NCBI GenBank assembly: GCA_000697335.1
Contig: JNEM01011881.1
Span: 1 to 19,545 of the forward strand
Direction: 5' to 3'
From: Conidiobolus incongruus B7586
Lineage: Eukaryota; Entomophthoromycota; Entomophthoromycetes; Entomophthorales; Conidiobolaceae
Length of the DNA: 19,545 bases
The translations under genes were made by a program, and so were the position numbers. The notes under the pieces are model-generated. The model was not told the origin of the DNA and searched no databases. It saw nothing but the letters and a program-made list of their open reading frames with translations. This document shows positions 11,545 to 19,545 of this stretch, one piece after another; positions within the stretch are counted from its first letter, which is position 1; each line of letters starts with the position of its first letter.

Positions 11545-13386
11545 GTACTAATCCTGTTAAAATCATGTTGGGTGGAATGTGACAAAATTATACTATCGCT
11601 GTATTACGTGAGCAAAATTATTCCATTCTAAATTTGTTCGCCCTTTGTACCTTTAAGTGCTGTCATCAAGTTTAATCATGGTTACTATTGTGTATGATGT
11701 AATCCATAAACGTATAAACCATAAGCTACAATGAATTAATATTATGATATAAATTTTCATCAATTTTTAATTTAAATTAAAAAGCTCATTTATTTTGAAA
11801 ATGACTTTATTAAAAATCATTAAGCTTTATAATTAATAGCTTCATATTAAATATTAAATACTAAAAATTTAATTTACTTTATTTTGATGGTTCAAACTTA
11901 TGGTGATAAGTTAGGTTTATTTATCATACTGATATCAAAGATTAAATTAATTCAAACTACATATCAATAAATTATCTGGCGTCATTAGTTAATATTTATA
12001 TTATAAACTTTATATAAAAGGGTTATTGATTCAAATTAATGAAATTATTATGGAATATTGGCCATTATAATAATGAACAAATTAATTCAAAAATACTATA
12101 CAATTATTAGCAAAATTTATATGTTAAATTAAAAACATGAGTTCATTAGATAGAATTATCCATAACTATACTTTTTAGTCATAATGCAATTCAAAAACCA
12201 TTTTATTAACACACTTACATGAGTATTGATTTTAATCTACATATTTATTATAAATAATCCAATTTATATTTTTTTAAAGAATATTAGAAATTTAACTGAA
12301 ATTGGATAAAATAGTAATTATAGTGAAAATATTAATAATATGATTATATTCAAGTATTAGATAGTTATTAGAGTGATACCAATTATCACTTCAATATTAA
12401 TTCGATGCAATACTTTATACTAATGTTAGAATTCATTAAATTTTAATAGATTATTATTAATCATTAGTCTCACTATTATGACTATTATTAAGAGGGTAAA
12501 ATTATTTAAGCCCCATTCTATTCACTTGAAAAATGACGAATTAATACAGTGATAATTAATATAAACATATAAATAATATTTTTATTCAATTAAAATTTGC
12601 ACTAACTATAATATTATATTTCCTATTTAATTTATGATTTACTGAATTTAAATTTTGAAAAATATTCAAATGTAAAGATAGTTAATATCAAAACTCTTCG
12701 AAATTTTATTTTCAATATATAGCATGTTTTTTAATATTATTAAGATATGTACTTAGTTTTATTATATATTTATCATATACTATTGTTTTTTTTTTACTTT
12801 AAAAATTTTTTTGGCCAAATTGTGATTAATATCGAGAATAGATAAAGTGACTCATTATAATTATTGAGATATTCATTTAATATTGCAGTATTATAGTGAA
12901 AATTGATGCATTTAAATTATATGATACAATTGCTTATATTTAAATAGATTTAAGCATTTCATAATATAATTTAATCAATACACTTGATAAAAATTAAATG
13001 ATATACTGAGAGCTCATGATTTTTTTATAAATAGAGGTAAATTAATCATTGAGGAAAATTTTGAAAATTTCGGATTATAAAATATGAAAACAATAGTTAT
13101 TTTGATGAATAAATTTTTTACTTTACAAAAAATGAATAAATGGACAAAATCTTAGAATCGTTTCAGATTAAAGTCTAGAAATTGAATAAATTGATAATTA
13201 TTAAGATTACAAAGTGAAAAATTTTTTAATTGATCATATTTTTAACTTTAATTTAAAAGCGTAAATATAAAAAATGTGAATGATAAAACCAAGCATATAT
13301 GAGTGATATAGTAAAAATGGGATAATATTAGAATATAAAATAAAATATATTTAATGTCAATTTTAATATAAAAACATAGACAAAAA

Positions 13387-14842
13387 TTATGCAAAGTATT
13401 TGAGAGAAGTCTTCTTCTTGGCCTGGACTTCTTGAATTCCTTCCATAAAATCTTCATGAGTAAGTTCAACCCCACCTCTACGTAAAGCAATCATACCAGC
13501 TTCAACACAAATGGCTTTACACTGTGCTCCATTAAATTCATCACAGCATCTAGCCAATTCTTGGAAATTTACATTCGGTGATACTGACATTTTACGGGAG
13601 TGAATTTGCATGATACGAGCTCTGGCCTCTTCGTTAGGAAGAGGGAATTCAATCTTTCTATCCAATCGACCACTACGTAAGAGAGCGGGGTCAAGGATAT
13701 CGATACGATTGGTGGCTGCAATAACTTTAATACGCTGGTCAGAGCTAAAACCATCTAATTGATTAAGTAATTCCAACATAGTTCTTTGAACTTCACGGTC
13801 ACCACTCTTTTCACTGTCAAAACGCTTGGTACCAATGGCATCTAATTCGTCAATAAAAATAATAGCAGGTGCTTTTTCCTTAGCCAAGTTAAAGGCATCA
13901 CGAACTAATTTGGCACCGTCACCAATAAACATTTGTACCAATTGAGGTCCAGCAAGCTTTAAATATGTAGAGTTAGTTTGTGCGGCACAAGCACGAGCGA
14001 GCAAAGTTTTTCCTGTTCCGGGAGGACCGTACATTAAACAGCCTTTAGGGGGTTGAATACCAAGATTCTTGAAGCGGTCAGCATGTGTCATGGGTAAAAC
14101 GATAGCTTCAACAAGCTCTTCAATTTGCTTGTCTAAACCACCAATATCGTTATAATCTTCAGTTGGCTTCTCATCAACTTCCATAGCTTTAACTCTTGAA
14201 TCGTATTCGGCAGGTAAAGCTTCAAGGACAAGGTAACTGTCCTTATTGACACCAACTAAATCGCCTGGAGATAAAGTGGCAGGATCGACAAGACCAATTA
14301 AAGGTAAGAATATCGTCTATGAATGGAATAAGTATCAGGGTAAAAATGAAAAATAAAATATTTTACTTGTCTGGTAGAAGTTTTAATAACGGCGCATTTG
14401 CCTTTAACATTAGCATCTAAGTCTACGTTGGAACCTTCTTGTTCTTCATCTTCCAGAGGATCTACATCAATCAACTAAACAAACTAATTTAAATATATAA
14501 TTTCTAATTATTTTTATGTTATATTAATTACTTCAACGACATTTCCCACCAAATAGGGTAAAACTTTGTTCAAGTCAATTTTTTCTTTATTATCTTTAAT
14601 TTTGTCATTCATAGAAGCTTGCTCGTGAATTAATCTTAAATTCTCGCTTCTCATAACCTATTAAAATAAAGCATAAATAAATAATGTTAGATTAAATGAG
14701 AAAAAATAAACATTACTTTAATGTCATTATCTAAAAGTCTGATACGATTTTGAATTTCTTGTTGACTGGCACGTAAAATTTCAGGTTCTAATTCATTAAG
14801 CCAATCATCATTAAAAGCGCTTGTGGATGTTTCTGCACTCAT
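13387..14842 (-). CDS. RPT5: 26S proteasome regulatory subunit 6A, AAA-ATPase Rpt5/PSMC3 (4 exons, 429 aa)
   Basis: One of six ATPases of the 19S base that unfold ubiquitinated substrates and open the 20S gate. Exons: 14842-14717, 14657-14532, 14474-14367, 14316-13387; every junction is phase 0. An N-terminal coiled coil (about 15-70) leads to the OB domain, where [14 protein letters not shown] and [24 protein letters not shown] join exactly as in human PSMC3. The AAA module has Walker A GPPGTGKT (217-224), pore loop MFIG (about 249-252), Walker B IIFIDELD (272-279), sensor 1 AATN (about 320-323) and the arginine-bearing LLRSGRLDR (about 332-340). The C-terminus is KYFA, a clear HbYX motif (YFA, 427-429) that docks in the 20S alpha pocket. 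Human PSMC3 is 439 residues, so this is full length and intact. I saw no yeast-type proteasome control element (GGTGGCAAA) just upstream. It faces the PTM1-like gene divergently across 1.6 kb. Confidence 0.97.
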
Positions 14843-15569
14843 TTTAAATAGATTATTATAAGTATCTGTTAAAATGAATTTTTTACAAAGTTGATAATAA
14901 TTTGATATTGATTATGAATTAATAACAAGTACTCATTTAATCTTTTTTCAATTTGCAAACGTAATCATCTAATTATGTATTTTTTTATGGGATTTCAAAA
15001 CAATATGACCAATTTTTAATTCATTCAAAAAATTAACTATTGATTTTAAATTCAGGAATGATAATGGTTTGAAAATTTGAAATATTGCCTTTTGAGGTTT
15101 AGGTATTGTTTGTTTATATATTGAACCATTTGCTTATATCTGTTTAAGTAGTAAAGTAATACTATATATCTAATTTTCTTTAACAGTCATAAAATTTTCA
15201 AATAAAAACATATAAAAAAGTTTTATTATTAATATTAATTTTCAAAATACCTAATTTATAAAATAAAAATATGAAATTACATCTTACATTAATTCCTATT
15301 TTCTAAAACAAATTAAAAAACTGAGTATTTTTGTATCATTTATATGTATTATAGCACGATTTCTTTTGATGAATCAATAATAGCAGTGTTAAAATGAGAT
15401 AAAATATCAATGCTATTATCTATATAGCTTAAGGAATTTCAACAGAATATTGATCAAAATAGATGAACATTGGATGAAAACCATTTATTTTATATACCTT
15501 TCTGTTCAAGATTTATTATTTTATTCAGTAATTCTCACTTTTGAATAAAATATCACCACTGAAAATAAG

Positions 15570-15598
15570 TATAAGTATAATTATAATTATAATTATAG
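15570..15598. repeat. Short (TATAAT)n-type tandem repeat
   Basis: Successive AAGTAT and AATTAT units (two of the first, then about three of the second) form a degenerate six-base microsatellite in the RPT5/PTM1 divergent spacer. No function is implied. Confidence 0.55.
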
Positions 15599-16325
15599 TA
15601 TCAGCATATAGTAAACAATTTATAACAATTTAAGAAGCAATTAAAAGATATTTATAATTACATTGTTGAATAATAATTAATGAAAAATGATCACTTCTCA
15701 ATGCTTAATTTATTAATTCAATTAAAGTGTAGTTTTGATATTGTAAAAATAAATAGCTTAAATTAATATAACTGTTTTGAAAATAGGAAAATTATTGAAT
15801 CAATTTCAAAATTCTAGTCAATTGCTAAGTGATTTTGTATAATCTTTATTAAATGTTTGCAGAATATACACATACATAAATATATCTTTAAATATCATTT
15901 TAAAGGTATTTAAATATAAATTTATCTTGAGACGTTGCGTTGTTTCTTGGAAAAATAGTTATCCAAAAAAATTTGTATTTTTCTTTCAATAGATACTTGG
16001 AATAAACTCATAGTAGCAAATTAATTGATTTTCATAATACTATTTTTGATTATTAAAATGTAAATTGGTCGGTTCTAACTAAAATAAAACCTAATTACAT
16101 TTAAATAAATTATAGCAATATCAACTTTAATATTTACAATGGATATATACTAACCTTTATATTCATCAGTATAAATTTTAATAAATTATATAGTAATTTG
16201 TGAATAATTAAACAAAAGAATCAGGGAACAATCTGAGGGAGATTTGAAATTAAAACTGATTAATAAAATATTAAACAGTCATGATTAACAAAAATTATGT
16301 AATCTTATTCCATTAAAATCAACTC

Positions 16326-16333
16326 TATATAAA
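16326..16333 (+). promoter_or_regulatory. Likely TATA box of the PTM1-like gene
   Basis: TATATAAA lies about 88 to 95 bases before the ATG. It is followed by a pyrimidine-rich CATTCATCAATCTTTC stretch at a suitable distance for transcription starts. The flanking CTC and TCC make it stand out slightly, though in AT-rich DNA chance matches are common. Confidence 0.4.
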
Positions 16334-16420
16334 TCCATTCATCAATCTTTCAAATCCATATTTTAATTATTTTTAATCTATTAAATATATATTAAATTAA
16401 TAGTTGAAAAATATATCATA

Positions 16421-18310
16421 ATGTTTTTGATTACCAGTAGCCATATTAAACTTTGGCTATGGTTAAGTTTATTCAACTTTGTATTTGGTAACATTTCTAA
16501 AACGGTAATTTTTCAATCTTTTATTAAATTAAAACATCGACAGCTTTTTATGTACGAATAAAACAATAATATATCTTGACAATTTAGGTTGATGGTCAAA
16601 TAGTATGCAGTGGGATGTATGGAAAAGATGGATTTAGTAATCCTCAGGACCCCAAAATTAAGGGTAAATTTGTATTAATTTTATCTCTTCTGCTTTTATT
16701 TAATTTTAATTATTATTTAGTGACTTTAAAGTCAAATAATAATGATGATAAAACAATACAAATATCTTTAATCTTTTTGAATTGGAAAGATAGAGAAAAT
16801 TTTTGTATGCCTCGCGCTGATACCCTTTTTGTCAGTAGTTTTAATTATATATTAGCTATATAATCTAATATTTGATTATAGGAATATCCTCAATGTATTT
16901 GTACTGAGAAAGAGGTCCAAAATAAGTTATGCAAAGAAGAAGATTTAGGCAAGTTCATTATCAATGATAATGCTAAAGATACTAGTTTAAAGACCTGGAA
17001 GGTCCTCCTGAATACTGAAAACCAATTTCAGGAAACTATTGAATACGATGTTAAAGAAACAGGCTATTATTGTGTTTCGTCAGAGATATTTAAACCTGCC
17101 GATGCCTCTTACACTGGAACTGTTGAATGGGTCAATCCCTACGGTTTATTACCTGCATCTGAATATCCAAAGATGACATTTTATGCTGCCTTATGTATTG
17201 TTTATTCGATCGTTGCGGTATTTTGGTCCATTGCTGTTATTAAATACCGCCAGGATATTTTGCCCATTCAGGTAACTTTGTTTCTATTATATAACTTCTG
17301 TATATATTAACTTTCGATGAAGTATTATATCACTGGGGTGATGTTCTATTTAATTTTTGAAATGGCTGCTAATTGGGGCTATCTTCATCAATATAATATC
17401 ACTGGAAATAATCGTAAGTTAAATTGTATATACAAGATCCATAATGTTAAATGTTTATAATTAGCCTATTTCTTATTATCATTGGTTGTTGTTATGGATG
17501 CCGCTAAGAACAGTTTATGCTTCTTCATTTTACTAATTGTTTGTCTTGGTTATGGTGTTTTAAAGTAACTATTTTGTTTTTATTTAATATCATTAATACT
17601 AACAGTTGACTAGACCAAGTTTGGGAAGTACCATGAGACGTTGTCAAATTCTTACTTTTGTTCATTTCCTTTGTGGCTGTTTATATGGAGCCAGCTCAAT
17701 GCTTGTTAATATTGATGAGGCTGGATTGATGATTTTGGTGTATGTGGTTCCTCTTTCTTTATCAATGACTATATTCTATGTTTGGATTATGCAAGCCATG
17801 AATCGAACAATGTCTCAACTTGAAGCGAAGCAGCAACACGAGAAAATCAAAATGTTCAAAAGGTTGAGATTTACTTTGGGATTTTCAATTGCTTTGCTTC
17901 TTTTATTCTTTATTGCCAATTCAATTTCTATTTCCAATCTTACTGACGACGAATGGATTATCATTCAGTGGAAAACTAGATGGTTTTTGGTTGATGGATG
18001 GTTAGCTCTTCTCTTTTTTGTGATTTTCTTAGTTATTGCTATTCTTTGGAGACCAACTAAAAATAATCAGCGCTATGGTTTGCAACAACTTGCTCAAGAT
18101 GAAGTAGCAGCCGATGCTTTAGATTTGGAGTCTAGATACAATTCTCAAATGAACCAAGGCAATGGAATGCCAGGGTCTACTACAGGAGAAGTTAATCCAG
18201 CCGCATTACAATCCCATGTATTGGAAGATGACGAAGGTGATATATTCGATATTGGAGGCGATGACTCTGACGAGGATATGATCCCGAAGGATCAACGAAA
18301 TAATCAATGA
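16421..18310 (+). CDS. PTM1: Ptm1/lung seven-transmembrane receptor family protein (7 exons, 515 aa)
   Basis: Exons: 16421-16504, 16588-16663, 16721-16830, 16882-17271, 17323-17413, 17465-17564, 17614-18310. The family (fungal Ptm1, animal GPR107/GPR108, plant homologs) sits in Golgi/endosomal membranes and is tied to trafficking. After a signal peptide (about 1-24) comes a lumenal domain with VCSGMYGKDGFSNPQDPKI and several cysteines. Seven helices follow at about 189-210, 223-241, 252-283 (long), 296-314, 322-343, 371-389 and 407-429. Family signatures are ANWGY (236-240), DAAKNSLCFF, GYGVLKPSLGSTMRRC (around 280-294) and LWRPTKNNQRYGL after helix 7. The tail is acidic (LEDDEGDIFDIGGDDSDED), with possible adaptor or sorting roles (inference). 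Two splice choices were fixed by frame and family: the GTCAGT donor at 16831 is unusual, and the acceptor at 17612-17613 was preferred over a nearer AG. The rest is firm. Confidence 0.9.
17565..17613 (+). other. PTM1-like intron 6 with perfect branch site and competing acceptors
   Basis: The intron starts GTAACT and contains TACTAAC at 17597-17603, identical to the yeast branch consensus. An AG follows immediately (17604-17605), and a second AG lies eight bases further (17612-17613). Only the second gives the family sequence GVL-K-PSLG; the first would read AAT then TGA, an immediate stop. The first AG is only about three bases from the branch adenosine, probably too close to be used. Confidence 0.7.
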
Positions 18311-19545
18311 AGCTTCAATTATAAAACTTCATAAATGTGAAAATTATATTTGGCTGGTTTATAGTTTAACAAGCCAATTTTTTATTTCAAATCAAATTAT
18401 AGATATTATTGTCTGCTAAGTCGTTATAAATTAAATCCAATCTGTTGATTTTTACCAATATCCACAAATACGAATCAAAAATATTGTGTATTTGATCTAA
18501 ATTCTAACAATTACCTTTGAAACCAGAACCAGATAATATCACTTCTGAATAAAAGAAATGGGATTTTTCAAAAATATTTCTAGGTTTAGAAAATAAATGC
18601 TATACAAAATAAATAGGAGAATTTATTAATTTAAATAAATTATATATTCATTTATAATGGTTTTTTATCAAAAATTTTAAAAATTTATTATTGAATTTAA
18701 TCATACCTAAACCAAATAATAATCAATAGTTATTTATTATGATATTATTAAAACTTAACTACAAATCCTTTAAAATCATTCAGAATTTACAGACAGCTTA
18801 TAAAGATAATATTTTATCTACAATCACCATTTATCATTAAATTTATTATGTTAAAGCTAAGAAATCATTAAAGTTTAATTTAAAAAATTAATATCTATTG
18901 TTTTTATTTCAATTATTAATGTAGGATAAAAATATGATAAAAGTTCTTTTTATTTTTATGAAAAAATTATTAAGGCACTATAGTATTAGTTATATAAGTA
19001 TATTTTATTTATTAAAATTCAAACTTAGTTAAATAAAAATATATATTATTTGCTTTATAATTTAATAATAAAACAAAAAAATAATTACAAATAAAAAATT
19101 ATAAAGTATCACTAAAAACCTAGTTTATAATATTAAATCATTATAATTAGTTATGTTTAAAGATTATTTCTTAAAAATCTTATATACAATTCTATATAAT
19201 TTATTTAATATTTAATTAATCAAAGAATGTATACTATTAAAGTTAATTTAATTATATAAATAGTATTAATTTAATTAATAAAAATAGTGCTTTTTTCTTC
19301 CTAGTTCTTATTATTTTTAAGTTTGAGAATATATTTATCAATATTATATTATATTAATACTATCCAATATAAAACTTAATATATCTATATTGATTTATTT
19401 GTTTATAAAGCTTAAATAAACTTTGTTTACCATTATATTAACATATAATATAAATATTATATTAAGTCTACTTTTGAACTATATATGTTTTACTACCATT
19501 ATACTTATAGTAAAATTAAAAAATTTTATATTAAAAATATATTAA
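18311..19545. other. AT-rich spacer downstream of the PTM1-like gene
   Basis: No gene was found. The left part is the 3' UTR of the PTM1-like gene, with a hairpin at 18350-18377 and several AATAAA matches (for example near 18548 and 18592) that could direct polyadenylation. Beyond about 18600 the DNA is nearly pure A/T and broken by stops in all frames. Confidence 0.65.
18350..18377 (+). other. Hairpin in the PTM1-like 3' UTR
   Basis: TTGGCTGGTT (18350-18359) can pair with AACAAGCCAA (18368-18377) in nine of ten positions with one G-A mismatch and an eight-base loop. It is followed by six T's. It lies about 40 bases after the stop codon. Three G-C pairs (G18352-C18375, G18353-C18374, C18354-G18373) next to each other are notable in this sequence. 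A role in mRNA stability or 3' processing is possible; it is not evidence of bacterial-type termination. Confidence 0.4.

Larger units (their letters stand above)
10005..13386. other. Spacer between the proline-rich protein gene and RPT5
   Basis: About 3.4 kb with no confident gene. Its left end (10005 to about 10225) is the promoter region of the proline-rich protein gene. Two stretches are less AT-rich than the rest: 10560-10695, holding a possible 41-codon minus-strand ORF, and about 11500-11740, holding a hairpin. Translating the second island in several frames gave only short pieces broken by stops. The right end should include the RPT5 3' UTR. Confidence 0.6.
14843..16420. other. Divergent spacer between RPT5 and the PTM1-like gene
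   Basis: About 1.6 kb holding the promoters of both flanking genes, which point away from each other. A TATA-like element lies near the PTM1 side. A short TATAAT-type tandem repeat occurs at about 15570-15598. I see no gene, and the two promoters are far enough apart that sharing need not be assumed. Confidence 0.6.

Noticed and set aside
13248-13754. Alternative minus-strand frames at the 3' end of RPT5
   Set aside because: They are out-of-frame shadows of the Rpt5 AAA domain and its 3' UTR.
16615-16863. An 82-codon plus-strand gene
   Set aside because: It is PTM1-like exons 2 and 3 read through the stop-free intron at 16664-16720 and into the next intron, not a separate gene.
1-19545. Organellar (mitochondrial) origin because of the extreme AT content
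   Set aside because: The genes encode nuclear functions (proteasome, ERCC1, Golgi receptor) and have short spliceosomal introns. The standard code reads them correctly.
1-19545. tRNA genes, CRISPR arrays, transposon terminal repeats
   Set aside because: Looked for GTTCRANNC boxes, regularly spaced direct repeats and matching terminal inverted repeats; none was convincing by eye.

Overview
The window looks like nuclear DNA from an AT-rich fungus. It holds five protein genes, and four of them are interrupted by short spliceosomal introns (about 48 to 83 bases, GT...AG, with CTAAC/CTAAT-like branch sites). The genes sit as moderately AT-rich islands in extremely AT-rich spacers. The proteins are fungal or opisthokont types: a C12orf4/DUF2362 protein, ERCC1/Rad10, a proline-rich cell-surface protein, proteasome ATPase Rpt5 and a Ptm1-type seven-transmembrane protein. 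An early-diverging lineage such as Glomeromycotina or another AT-rich zygomycete group fits best. This is inference from composition, intron style and gene content, not from a marker gene.

Layout. 1-620 is AT-rich spacer. 621-3224 (minus) is a ten-exon gene for a 708-residue C12orf4/DUF2362 homolog carrying a central UBA domain. 3225-5200 is spacer. 5201-6220 (minus) is a two-exon ERCC1/Rad10 gene. 6221-9164 is spacer. 9165-10004 (minus) is an intronless gene for a secreted, proline-rich, single-pass membrane protein, with a clear TATA box at 10138-10145. 10005-13386 is spacer containing one possible 41-codon ORF and a less AT-rich island with a hairpin. 13387-14842 (minus) is a four-exon RPT5 gene. 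14843-16420 is the divergent spacer shared with the next gene. 16421-18310 (plus) is a seven-exon PTM1-like gene. 18311-19545 is spacer.

The genes do not form a pathway or cluster. They cover DNA repair (ERCC1 with its XPF partner), protein degradation (Rpt5 in the 19S particle), Golgi/endosomal membrane traffic (Ptm1 family), the cell surface, and a poorly understood conserved protein. All exon structures were built by hand from splice signals, reading-frame continuity and remembered family sequences; no search was run. I found no tRNA, rRNA, CRISPR array or transposon.

No convincing new system is present. The most interesting points are the UBA domain inside the C12orf4-family protein and three splicing peculiarities in the PTM1-like gene: two ambiguous sites where the alternative choice gives an immediate stop, and one stop-free intron whose retention would insert a hydrophobic segment.
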